This document shows, one piece after another, positions 39,057-47,956 of a DNA stretch of 64,000 nt. The position numbers and the translations under genes were made by a program. The DNA lies in NCBI RefSeq assembly GCF_029395475.1, contig NZ_CP113917.1:372001-436000 (forward strand). Reading direction: 5' to 3'. The DNA comes from Bifidobacterium sp. ESL0775. Lineage in GTDB: Bacteria > Actinomycetota > Actinomycetes > Actinomycetales > Bifidobacteriaceae. How positions within the stretch are numbered: the stretch's first letter is position 1; every line of letters starts with the position of its first letter. A model generated the notes under the pieces. The model was not told the origin of the DNA. It was given only the letters and a program-made list of their open reading frames with translations, and searched no databases.

Positions 39057-40091
39057 TTAAACTTCTTCCTCAATAATATACCGTGGTCGAGCTTTCACTT
39101 CCAAATAGATACGACCGATATATTCGCCAACGACTCCCAATGCCACAAGGATGAGGCCTCCGATAATCCACAACGAACACATTAATGAAGTCCAGCCGGC
39201 TTGTGCGTGCCCATTGGACAAAGACAGAAGAGTGTAAATCAAAATAATAATGCCGACGATAACGGAAACCCCACCTATCACCGTGATCATGTGTAACGGC
39301 TTGACTGAAAATGAGGTCACACCCTCGATGGCGAATGAAAGCATTTTATGTAACGGGTATTTGGACTCGCCTGCCACCCGCTTGTTGCGTTTGTAATACA
39401 CTTTCGCGGTTTTGAAGCCGAGGGACGGAACGATGCCACGCAGAAAAAGGTTAACTTCAGTGTATTGTGACAAAGCGGCTAAAGCGGCTTTCCCCATTAA
39501 CCGGTAATCGGCATGATCGGGAATGGTCTCAGTGCCTAGCCAATGCATTAATTTATAGAAGGCGTGCGCCGTTCCTCGTTTAAAAACGGTGTCTGTGTCT
39601 CGGTTGTCGCGTACGCCAAACACTATTTCGGCGCCATTCCGATATTCAGCTACCATTCCATCGATAGCATTGGGATCGTCCTGTAAATCGGCGTCCATTG
39701 ATATTGCGGCGTCCGCTCCAAGCTGGCGAGCGTACATTAAACCAGCATAAAGCGCATTTTGATGACCCCGGTTGTGGGAGAACTTTAGGCCGTGGAAAAC
39801 GCCTTCGTGTGTTTTGTGAAGTGTGAAAATCTCCTGCCACGTTTTGTCCGAAGAACCATCATCTATAAAAATGGCAAAACTATCATTTGCAATTTCTTGT
39901 TTGTCTTTAAGGCTCTCCAGCTTCTCGTATACGACATTGGATGTTGTTTTAAGCGCCTCTTCCTCGTTGTAGCAGGGGATGACTAAGGCGATACGTGGAG
40001 TTTTAAGTTGAGGCAGTTTCGACTGAATAGATGACAGCTGCTCAATTGCTGGCTTGCTATCCGTCGAATCAGAAGCTTTTCTTTCGTTCAT
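39057..40091 (-). CDS. GtrB/DPM-type GT2 glycosyltransferase with two C-terminal helices
   Basis: The 344-residue enzyme should transfer a sugar from a nucleotide donor to a polyprenyl phosphate carrier. Motifs are ALVIPCYNEEEAL, FIDDGSSDKTW and SMDADLQDDP (the metal-binding DxD). Two membrane helices at about 262-285 and 298-320 follow, ending with IGRIYLEVKARPRYIIEE, which is typical of the bactoprenol glucosyltransferase family. Such enzymes normally work with a GtrA flippase; a GtrA-like protein is encoded at 49294, about 9 kb away. A long hydrophilic N-terminus precedes the GT domain (1-30). Confidence 0.88.
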   Translation of the reverse strand: MNERKASDSTDSKPAIEQLSSIQSKLPQLKTPRIALVIPCYNEEEALKTTSNVVYEKLESLKDKQEIANDSFAIFIDDGSSDKTWQEIFTLHKTHEGVFHGLKFSHNRGHQNALYAGLMYARQLGADAAISMDADLQDDPNAIDGMVAEYRNGAEIVFGVRDNRDTDTVFKRGTAHAFYKLMHWLGTETIPDHADYRLMGKAALAALSQYTEVNLFLRGIVPSLGFKTAKVYYKRNKRVAGESKYPLHKMLSFAIEGVTSFSVKPLHMITVIGGVSVIVGIIILIYTLLSLSNGHAQAGWTSLMCSLWIIGGLILVALGVVGEYIGRIYLEVKARPRYIIEEEV

Positions 40092-40287
40092 AGTTTACAG
40101 TATATAGCCAACGCAGAGGCACGGCTCGGGTCCAAGAAATGTGTTGTTGATAAGATGCTTTAAGCGGAATTTGCGAACTGTTTTTGATAAGCCCGAGTTC
40201 TATTGAGAACTCGGAAGAATAGTATGGCATTAGTTCGTGTGTAATATTGGAGAGATGGGGACATGAATCAGAAACGTTGGTGAACAG

Positions 40288-41235
40288 ATGCGTATAGCGG
40301 CGGGGATGGTGACGTTTAACCCCTCTTTGGGCGATTTGCGGGGGAGCGTGCCTGCGTTGCTGAAGCAGGTCGAGGCGCTGGTGGTCGTCGACAATGGGTC
40401 GGGCAATGCGGATGATGTCGCTGCCTTTGTTGGCAGATATCCGCAGGTGACGCTGCTGCGCAACGGCAAGAATCTTGGCGTCGCCTCGGCGCTCAATCGG
40501 ATTTTCGAGTGGGCGGAAAAAGCCGGGTTCGACTGGGTGCTTACGCTGGATGACGATTCCGAGATTCCCGACGGGATGATCGACGGGTATCGGAAGTGTC
40601 TCGAGGATTGGAGTGGCGCGGCGGCTGTTGAACATAAACGGCTGAACGATTCTGGTGACGTTGCAGACCCGGCCAATTCAGGAAATGGTCGCAAGCATGG
40701 TGCCGATACCAAAAAACCACCGCGAGTCGGCATCGTCTGCCCGCTGCTGGTCAATCGCAAGGACGGCACCGTCTTTCATAGCAAGCGCAACGAAAGCGAA
40801 TGTATTACGTCCGGTAGTCTGACCAATGTCGTTGCATGGCGCGCGATCGGCGGGTTCGACGATTGGCTGTTCATCGATGGCGTCGATTTTGATTTCTCGC
40901 GTCGGCTGGTGGCCGCGGGATATCCGATCGTCGAATGCAAGGCCGTGCTCATGCCGCACCAGATTGGCGAAAGCCGGACGGTCAACCTCGGCTTCAAGCA
41001 CCCGATCGCGTGGAACCACGCGCCGTTCCGCTGGTACTACATCGAACGCAACGCCTTATACGTCGACAAAAAACTCGGCACGTATTCCTGGCCGTGTTCG
41101 GTGGCGCGAATCGCCCAGGACATGCTCATCGTCCTGCTCTTCGAGCGCGACAAAGGCAAGAAAATCGGCGCGATGCTCCGCGGCTGGCGTGCCGGCAAGC
41201 GCAAGATTCGCGAGATGAGCAACAGAACGAAATGA
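40288..41235 (+). CDS. Rhamnosyltransferase-like GT2 enzyme
   Basis: This 315-residue GT-A enzyme has IAAGMVTFNPSLGDL at the start, VVDNGSGN for nucleotide binding, LTLDDDSEIP for metal and WLFIDGVDFDFSRRL further on. This is the layout of rhamnosyl- and galactofuranosyltransferases of the WbbL/RfbF type. The tail is basic (RGWRAGKRKIREMSNRTK). It probably adds rhamnose made by the rml genes to the growing chain. An insert rich in charged residues at about 115-145 is unusual. It is divergent from the GtrB-like gene. Donor is inference. Confidence 0.82.
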   Translation: MRIAAGMVTFNPSLGDLRGSVPALLKQVEALVVVDNGSGNADDVAAFVGRYPQVTLLRNGKNLGVASALNRIFEWAEKAGFDWVLTLDDDSEIPDGMIDGYRKCLEDWSGAAAVEHKRLNDSGDVADPANSGNGRKHGADTKKPPRVGIVCPLLVNRKDGTVFHSKRNESECITSGSLTNVVAWRAIGGFDDWLFIDGVDFDFSRRLVAAGYPIVECKAVLMPHQIGESRTVNLGFKHPIAWNHAPFRWYYIERNALYVDKKLGTYSWPCSVARIAQDMLIVLLFERDKGKKIGAMLRGWRAGKRKIREMSNRTK

Positions 41236-41494
41236 ACGTGTCGGCTGCAACGGTTAGCGTGCTTCTGTCGCGCGGGTTATTGCGTGCATGCGAACAGAGT
41301 TTCCACCTTGATTACCTTTATATATAGTCGTATCGGTTTGTTAGACAACGCAGTGTATTCCTACGAAGGTGAGAGAGCCTTGTGGACAGAAACGGTCTAG
41401 GCAGGAATGAAGTTAACTCCATTTAGTGAGTTATTTCAATTATCTCTATGCATAGACGGCCAAGGCCGAAGCGGAGTTAACACCGCCCTACGAG

Positions 41495-42610
41495 TCACTT
41501 CATGTTCTTGATCTCGCGGTCGTAGACGAACTTTTCGGCTAGGCGGATGGTGCGGAGAGTGGCACATTCCAGACGCTGGAGGGGGCCGAGCTGTTGCAGG
41601 ACCTTTGCGGTTTGTGCATTGTCGGTTTTTGCCGTATCAAGTGTTTGCGCGATTTTCTTTTCTGGAGTCGAGACAGTGGTTTTATCGGCGGTTTCGCCGG
41701 AATTGCCGGAATCGCTGCTATCGAGGCTTGTTGATTCCAGCTTCGCGGCCTGTCGCTCGTATTTGTTGTTGCTGACCAGCGTGTAGTAGCTGCGCGCGGG
41801 AAGCACACCGTGTTCGCGGCAGATGTCCATGTTCTTGAGCGACGCGGCGACGTGGTCGTGGTAGAACGAGGCGCTGCGCATGTTGTGGGTCACCGAGTCC
41901 GGGCGCTGCAGCCAGTTGTAAAGGTTGACGTCGATGTCGGCCACGGTGTTCATCCGCGCGTATAGCTTACAAGCGGCGGCGGTGTCCTGCGCGTAGACGC
42001 CTTCGGGGAAGCGGATGCCGTCCCATAGCTCGCAACGGTAAAGGCGGCACCAGTTGGCCTCGTTGAAGTATTTTGTTTCGGTGCTAAAGCCGAGTGCCGA
42101 GCCAAGCAAACGCAACGATTTGCAGAATACCGTCTGGTAGGCGTGGAGCGGGTGCGCGAACACCGCGGTCTTGGCCGGATTGGGAGCGCCTTGTTGTGCT
42201 TCGGTAGCTACCTCTTCGAGCTGTGAGACACCGAATTGGCGCCAACGGGCCTTACTCATATCCGCTCCGGTGGAAACCAGCGCGTGCAGCAACAGCTCGA
42301 TGTTGCGCCGGTCGAGGATGTCGTCGTTATCCGAGAACGCGATATAGTCGCCGCGCGCCGTGTCGAGCCCGGCGTTCTGCGCTTTGCCGATGCCACCGTT
42401 GGCCTGGTGGATCACCTTCACCCGCTGGTCGGCGCTCGCGTATTCGTCGCAGAGTCCCGCCGATCCATCGGTCGAGCCGTCGTCGATGAGGATGACCTCA
42501 AGGTTGCGATAGCTCTGTCCCAAAATCGAATCCACGCAATAATGCAGGTAATCGGCCGCGTTGTACACGGGCACGATGATGGAAACAAGCGGTTCGGCAG
42601 TGTCAGTCAT
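41495..42610 (-). CDS. Family 2 glycosyltransferase
   Basis: The 371-residue GT-A enzyme starts MTDTAEPLVSIIVPVYNAADYL. It has LIDDGSTDGSAGL, the acceptor segment NGGIGKAQNAGLD and the metal motif FSDNDD. The central region has the tyrosine-rich stretch seen in capsule and exopolysaccharide GT2 enzymes. After about residue 290 a serine/threonine/lysine-rich linker looks disordered. I chose the ATG at 42610, with GGTAGG upstream, over the longer frame from 42640. It is the last gene of the polysaccharide island. Donor and acceptor are unknown. Confidence 0.85.
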   Translation of the reverse strand: MTDTAEPLVSIIVPVYNAADYLHYCVDSILGQSYRNLEVILIDDGSTDGSAGLCDEYASADQRVKVIHQANGGIGKAQNAGLDTARGDYIAFSDNDDILDRRNIELLLHALVSTGADMSKARWRQFGVSQLEEVATEAQQGAPNPAKTAVFAHPLHAYQTVFCKSLRLLGSALGFSTETKYFNEANWCRLYRCELWDGIRFPEGVYAQDTAAACKLYARMNTVADIDVNLYNWLQRPDSVTHNMRSASFYHDHVAASLKNMDICREHGVLPARSYYTLVSNNKYERQAAKLESTSLDSSDSGNSGETADKTTVSTPEKKIAQTLDTAKTDNAQTAKVLQQLGPLQRLECATLRTIRLAEKFVYDREIKNMK

Positions 42611-42752
42611 GCCTACCAGTGTAAATGGAGGCTCGGGCATGGAGAGGTGGGTAACTAATATTTGAATTTTGTTTTTTTAGTATTAAAAATAAAGGCTATG
42701 GTTCAACGCCGTTAATGGGGTTGACCACAGCCAGCTCATTTAAGAATAATGG

Positions 42753-42920
42753 TTATCGATGTTCCCAACGGTGACCTTGTTCTTGAGTAGGAGGAAGCCT
42801 ATCACCCGGATCGATGTGAACGATTCGAGGATTGGGGACATTCCCGCCTCGTGGTCCCACTTCTATATAAGAACCGTTGGGAAGATTATCTTCTCCCGGT
42901 TTGTGTAAATTATTGCTCAT
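42753..42920 (-). CDS. YjzC-like small protein
   Basis: This 55-residue frame is short but well supported. AAGGAG lies 7 nt before the ATG at 42920 (an ATG at 42923 is directly adjacent). The product reads HKPGEDNLPNGSYIEVGPRG, then NVPNPRIVHIDPGDRLPPT and ends GHRWEHR. This follows the YjzC family pattern (PG..AP..G.Y.E.G..G..V..P..V...GDR.P.....W), a small protein of unknown function in Gram-positive bacteria. It lies in an otherwise empty 500-bp gap between the last GT2 gene and the AAA/protease module. The family match is by eye. Confidence 0.72.
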   Translation of the reverse strand: MSNNLHKPGEDNLPNGSYIEVGPRGGNVPNPRIVHIDPGDRLPPTQEQGHRWEHR

Positions 42921-43143
42921 CATTCTTCTCCTTCGTGAGAATAAAATACTTTGAGTTTACTTGTTGTTGAATAATTAGAGAGCATTGTGAAAACTACTCT
43001 AGACGGCTTCACTGCAATGCAGTAGCTTATTGATATTTCATATTGTATATCTTGGGACAGAAAAAGAAAAATTGAGAATTATTTTTAAAAAATGTCATTG
43101 TCTCAATGTAACTTAGTTTTATTAGTTACCTGAGGACGGTGTT

Positions 43144-44205
43144 ATGAAAAAGCGTGATGTACTGAATCTTATACGGTACTATTCTGAGCACAACGATGCT
43201 GCGTTCCGTAATGAAGCTTATGGCATCGCGAAGGATTTTGATCGTTCTGGTGACACGGAGTTGGCTGAATATGTGCTTGCTCTGCTCTCTGATAACAACA
43301 CATTTGTCCCACAATCATCGCAGGCTGTCCATTCCGAATTTTTGCATAAAGAGCTGGTTTCTCAACCTTCTTTGCCTTTACCGGAACGAATCATGAAGGA
43401 TCTTCAAGGGGTATTGAACGCTATAGGCCATAATGCCGGTGTCAATAGATTCCTTTTCTATGGCCCTGCCGGTACGGGTAAGACGGAAAGCGTCAAGCAG
43501 CTTTCTACGATATTGCAGCGTGAGTTATATACGGTTGATTTCAATGTATTGATTGACAGTAAGCTGGGGCAGACATCTAAAAACATCGCAAACTTGTTCG
43601 CTGAGATGAACAGTTTCACTCATCCTGAGCAGGTTGTGGTGTTATTTGATGAGATTGATGCACTCGCCATGGATCGAGTGGACTCTCATGATGTGCGAGA
43701 GATGGGCCGTGCCACCTCGGCTTTATTGAAAGGTTTGGATTCATTATCTGACGGTAAATTAGTTTTATTCGCTACGACGAACCTTTTTGACCGGTTCGAT
43801 AAGGCGTTGGTACGCCGTTTTGATGCCACAATCAATTTTGGAAAATATTCTCAAAAAGACTTGGCTGAAGTTGCAAGTTCTTTGATGAACGGTTATGCGG
43901 AGCAATTCTCATTTGTGAATAGGGACATGCGTTTATTTAATAAGATTATCGGACTTATGGGAAAAATTCCATATCCCGGAGAACTCAAAAACATGATCCG
44001 TTCCTCTATTGCCTTCAGTTCACCAGGAGATGGGAACGACTATCTTCGAAGGCTCTATGTTGTTGCGATACCGGATGGTGAACGTAAAATCAAAGACGTG
44101 TCGTTGCTTGATGCCCAAGGTTTTACCCTGAGAGAGATTGAGATTCTTAGTGGTGTTTCGAAGAGCACGGCCTCCCGCGAACTGAAAGGAAAGTCTCATG
44201 AATAA
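43144..44205 (+). CDS. AAA ATPase of a two-gene ATPase/subtilase module (IteA-like)
   Basis: The 353-residue AAA+ protein has a helical N-terminal region (1-75) and an ATPase core. Walker A is GPAGTGKT at 107-114, Walker B VVVLFDEID at 164-172, sensor 1 ATTN at 210-213 and an arginine-finger region ALVRRFD at 221-227. The C-terminus has a helix-turn-helix-like stretch (FTLREIEILSGVSKSTASREL), odd for this kind of ATPase. Its gene overlaps the protease gene by 8 bp, so the two products likely act together. I recall similar pairs being annotated as anti-phage proteins IteA/IteS. Base composition is lower in GC than flanking genes, which suggests horizontal transfer. Confidence 0.85.
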   Translation: MKKRDVLNLIRYYSEHNDAAFRNEAYGIAKDFDRSGDTELAEYVLALLSDNNTFVPQSSQAVHSEFLHKELVSQPSLPLPERIMKDLQGVLNAIGHNAGVNRFLFYGPAGTGKTESVKQLSTILQRELYTVDFNVLIDSKLGQTSKNIANLFAEMNSFTHPEQVVVLFDEIDALAMDRVDSHDVREMGRATSALLKGLDSLSDGKLVLFATTNLFDRFDKALVRRFDATINFGKYSQKDLAEVASSLMNGYAEQFSFVNRDMRLFNKIIGLMGKIPYPGELKNMIRSSIAFSSPGDGNDYLRRLYVVAIPDGERKIKDVSLLDAQGFTLREIEILSGVSKSTASRELKGKSHE

Positions 44206-46495
44206 TGTACTTCAGCTCAAGGGTGAGTTTCAGTCGAAGGCGGCTCCTAAGAATAGAGGACCTTTGACATTGCCTGCAGGGTCGAAGGTCACGAAGCTGG
44301 AAGTAACCGCACTTCGAGATGATCTGAATAAGGTTATTAAATTTTGGAAAAATGAGAAACGCGTTGCAATCAATGCATTGGTTGAAGTTCATTACAATAC
44401 CGTAATTGCGAAAAGCAACAGAATCCGTAGACTTCTGGCAGAGAACGGGACTGACTCCAGTAACACCATCGTTGGTGCCAGGTTTGAAGATGCGAATACA
44501 CGGCATCCCAAACACGTAATTACTCATTATGTTTCACGTGCAACTCTGCAGAAAACCAGCAATGAACTATTGCAATGTGCTCAGATTCTAGGTGAGATTG
44601 GTGGCTCGATTGATAGCGATGGGCTAAAACGAATCGTTAATCCCAAGAACGCTTTTCCGCTCGGGCGTAAATTTAATCTAGGGAAAACCGTATTTGCGCA
44701 AATCTTGCGTGATGTACATTATGTTCGTTGTTTCTCTGTGCCTCAAGGAGGGTATGAAGGTGATACGCAATATTCAGAAGAAAAAGAAAATAAGAATTCG
44801 AGGCTGATAACTTTTTACGATATCAAGCAAGATGCTCGAGATCTTTTAAGACAGCTAGGTATTGATGTATTAAAGGCTGAGACAATTGATCGGATTACTG
44901 TACGGTTGAATGCCGATCAATACCATCAGCTTATGAATGAAGCGCCATATTTGGTTGCGATAAAGATGCCAGATATGTCGCAACTTATTTATGAGCCTCA
45001 TGGAGAGGGCAGTAGGGATACGCGGCGTATTCCCAGCCCTGGTAATGAGCCGATCGTCGGCGTCATTGATTTTGGCTTTGATTCCAGTGTTTATTTTTCG
45101 GACTGGGTGGACTATCACGACGAGGTGGATCCAGAGATCCGTGCAGGTCACGAGTCAATCAAAGATTTTGCCCATGGTACTGAAGTGACATCTTTGATTG
45201 TGGACGGACCATCCTTAAATCCTGAATTGGATGATGGTTGCGGAAGATTCAGAGTGTGCCATTTTGCCGTGGCCGTAGATGGTAAAAACAGTATTTTTAC
45301 CATGTACCGGAAGATTCAATCAATCGTTAAAAACAATCAAAATATCAAGGTGTGGAATCTTAGTCTGGGTTCAGAAGATCCTATTTTTTCTAATGCTATA
45401 TCCTCTGTTGCCTCGTTGCTTGATGAATTGCAGCACAAATATGATGTTCTTTTCGTCGTTGCTGGGACAAACAAAAAACGTAGTGAAAAAGAGATGATAA
45501 AGCCCATAGGTTCTCCCGCAGATTCCATCAATTCAGTTGTCATAAATGCGGTTACTAAACTTGGTAAGTCAGCGTCCTATACCCGCGTAGGGCCTGTGCT
45601 TTCATTCTTCAGGAAACCTGATATCGCTTATTTTGGTGGAGACGATGAGGAACCGATGTGGGTCTACGGCCCTAACGGAATTACTCCGGAAGGTGGTACT
45701 TCCTTTGCCGCTCCGTGGATTGCTCGGAAGCTGGCATACCTGATTGGAATAATGGGGTTAACTAGAGAAACGGCAAAGGCTCTACTGATTGACGCAGCTG
45801 CAGGGTGGCAGCCAAGTGGCAAGGATGGCAAGAAAATTGGCTATGGGATTGTTCCGCGACGGATTGAGGATATCCTCAAGACTCCTGATGACGAAATTCG
45901 TTTTGTGTTCCACGGTATCGTCAATGATTTCGAGACATACAATTATCGGATTCCTGTTCCGATGAATAAAAACAAGTATCAATATACTGCGCGGGCAACT
46001 TTATGTTATTTTCCTGAATGTCAGCGTTCACAAGGAGTTGATTATACCGATACGGAGCTGGATTTCTATTTTGGGCGAATGGATGGCAAGGGTGTACGTT
46101 CACTTGAGAAAAATGAACAAGATTCAGAGGAAGCATTTACATTTGAGGGCGATGCTCGAAAGCTGAATCGAAAATGGGATAATGTCAAACACTTATCCGA
46201 TGTTCCCAAAAGTATATTTATTCCCAGAAGTACTTTCGGACAACGATTTTGGGGTTTCAAAATCCGTAAGATTGAACGGAGCAATACACAAAAAGGGAAA
46301 GGTCTTCATTTTAGTGTGGTGGTTACGCTCCGTGAGATGGAAGGTAAGAATCGTATCGATGAGTTCAAACAGCGTTGCCAAGCAAGTGGTTGGGACTTTA
46401 CGGAACTTAATATGAAGAGAATGATTGATGTATATCAGGCTGCTGATGTTGACATTGATTTTGTCGAAGATGTTCACGGTGATGCTGATGTTTAA
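44198..46495 (+). CDS. Subtilisin-like (S8) serine protease of the module (IteS-like)
   Basis: This 765-residue cytoplasmic-looking protease has no signal peptide. A helical N-terminal region of about 285 residues precedes the S8 domain. The catalytic triad is complete: D291 in VGVIDFGFD, H326 in FAHGTEV and S502 in GGTSFAAP, with the oxyanion Asn in VVAGTN (N425). A C-terminal region (about 570-765) is of unknown fold and ends acidic. Translation is coupled to the AAA ATPase by an 8-bp overlap. The likely model is a protease held inactive until the ATPase or a trigger releases it. Anti-phage function is inference. Confidence 0.88.
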   Translation: MNNVLQLKGEFQSKAAPKNRGPLTLPAGSKVTKLEVTALRDDLNKVIKFWKNEKRVAINALVEVHYNTVIAKSNRIRRLLAENGTDSSNTIVGARFEDANTRHPKHVITHYVSRATLQKTSNELLQCAQILGEIGGSIDSDGLKRIVNPKNAFPLGRKFNLGKTVFAQILRDVHYVRCFSVPQGGYEGDTQYSEEKENKNSRLITFYDIKQDARDLLRQLGIDVLKAETIDRITVRLNADQYHQLMNEAPYLVAIKMPDMSQLIYEPHGEGSRDTRRIPSPGNEPIVGVIDFGFDSSVYFSDWVDYHDEVDPEIRAGHESIKDFAHGTEVTSLIVDGPSLNPELDDGCGRFRVCHFAVAVDGKNSIFTMYRKIQSIVKNNQNIKVWNLSLGSEDPIFSNAISSVASLLDELQHKYDVLFVVAGTNKKRSEKEMIKPIGSPADSINSVVINAVTKLGKSASYTRVGPVLSFFRKPDIAYFGGDDEEPMWVYGPNGITPEGGTSFAAPWIARKLAYLIGIMGLTRETAKALLIDAAAGWQPSGKDGKKIGYGIVPRRIEDILKTPDDEIRFVFHGIVNDFETYNYRIPVPMNKNKYQYTARATLCYFPECQRSQGVDYTDTELDFYFGRMDGKGVRSLEKNEQDSEEAFTFEGDARKLNRKWDNVKHLSDVPKSIFIPRSTFGQRFWGFKIRKIERSNTQKGKGLHFSVVVTLREMEGKNRIDEFKQRCQASGWDFTELNMKRMIDVYQAADVDIDFVEDVHGDADV

Positions 46496-46686
46496 TATTT
46501 AGTAATGAGGCATGAAGATTCTGTGAAGGTGAGTTATTTCCATAATCTTTTTGGCGTCTTCTCAATTTCTTTACGTGCGTTCGCGCAGAGTTCACAATTC
46601 GATTTCTACACTCGGGAAGTGTTGACTTAGGAATTCTGGCGGCGAATGGATGCCGCAATTGTTTGCGCGCGGGCGCACGAAAGGTG

Positions 46687-47871
46687 ATGGCTCAGATGGT
46701 GCACATGGGGTATGGTGAGACCTGGGCGAAGGTCATTCTCATGGGCGAGCATTCCGTGGTTTACGGGTATCCTGCCGTCGCGGCGCCGTTGCTTTCGCTG
46801 AAGATGCGGGCGTGGGTCACGCCGGTTTCGCGGACGCAGGGTGACATCAAAAATGGCTTTGACACTGTGAAAAAGCGGAATCAAGCCGTCATGGATTCCA
46901 AGGCCCCGCAAACCGTCATCAGCGATTTTCGCCATTCCATCGATGATTCATCGTCTTCGCTTCAAGAGCAGGCATCGTTCGCCTCTTCTTCCAAACCGCG
47001 AGTAGGGACGCTCAAAGCTCTGAACTATGAAGGTTCGCTTTCCGACGCGGGAAGCCGGTTCGGCGGGCTGGAGCGTGCGGTCAAGGTCGCGACGGAATTC
47101 GCCGGATATCCGAGGCTCGCGTTCGATGTGGTCACGGACAGCTCATTCCCGGCGGGTCGCGGCATGGGGTCGTCGGCCGCCAGCGCGGGCGCGGTGATCC
47201 GCGCGATTCTCGACGCTTGCGATGTCAAGACAAGCGAGCGGCAGATTCTGAAGCTTACCAACGAGGCCGAGGTCATCACCCACGGCAACCCGTCGGGCCT
47301 TGACGCGGCGACGACGTGCTCGCGCGATTTGGTCGCCTTTGAGTCCGGCGAGATGCAGAAGATGAGCGTTGACATGCCGGCTTACCTGGTCATCGCGGAT
47401 TCCGGCATCGCCGGCAGCACGCGCGAGGCCGTGGGCAATGTCCATAAAGAGGACGAGCGGGATCATGCGCATGTCAAGTCCATCATGGATGAGCTCGGCG
47501 AGTTGGCGCGCGCCTCCGAAACCGATCTTGAGTTGGGCACGGTCGCGATGCTCGGCAAGCGGATGAACCTGGCGCATGGGCTGCTCAACGAGCTCAATGT
47601 CAGCCATCCTCTCGTCAATCATCTGGTCCAAGCGGCGCGTGCGGCGGGCGCGAGCGGCGCGAAAATGACCGGTGGCGGCTTGGGCGGATGCCTGATCGCG
47701 TTGGCCGCCGATGCGCAGACCGCCAAGAACATCAAACGGACGTTGCTTCAAGAAGGTGCTCGCGAGGTTTGGATTCATTCGCTCGCTGGTGCCGAGAACG
47801 AGGATTCGCGCCGTCATGCGATCGATACGCGTTATGCCGATCGAGGCAGATCGTTCGTCGCGGCCCAATAG
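46687..47871 (+). CDS. mvk: Mevalonate kinase
   Basis: This 394-residue GHMP kinase phosphorylates mevalonate with ATP in the mevalonate route to isopentenyl diphosphate, the route used by bifidobacteria. Motifs are KVILMGEHSVVYGYP near the start, the ATP-binding PAGRGMGSSAASAGA and the C-terminal GAKMTGGGLGGCLIAL. I chose the ATG at 46687 after AAAGG; the ATG at 46696 is also possible. The linker after the first domain (about 50-105) is unusually long and polar. It is followed 85 bp later by diphosphomevalonate decarboxylase. Confidence 0.95.
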   Translation: MAQMVHMGYGETWAKVILMGEHSVVYGYPAVAAPLLSLKMRAWVTPVSRTQGDIKNGFDTVKKRNQAVMDSKAPQTVISDFRHSIDDSSSSLQEQASFASSSKPRVGTLKALNYEGSLSDAGSRFGGLERAVKVATEFAGYPRLAFDVVTDSSFPAGRGMGSSAASAGAVIRAILDACDVKTSERQILKLTNEAEVITHGNPSGLDAATTCSRDLVAFESGEMQKMSVDMPAYLVIADSGIAGSTREAVGNVHKEDERDHAHVKSIMDELGELARASETDLELGTVAMLGKRMNLAHGLLNELNVSHPLVNHLVQAARAAGASGAKMTGGGLGGCLIALAADAQTAKNIKRTLLQEGAREVWIHSLAGAENEDSRRHAIDTRYADRGRSFVAAQ

Positions 47872-47956
47872 ATTTCATCCAGAATTCTGAGGGTTTGGTG
47901 GATAGTGGCGGTTTTGCATAGTCTGGCGTGACGAGGCGCGATAGACTCGTGAAATT

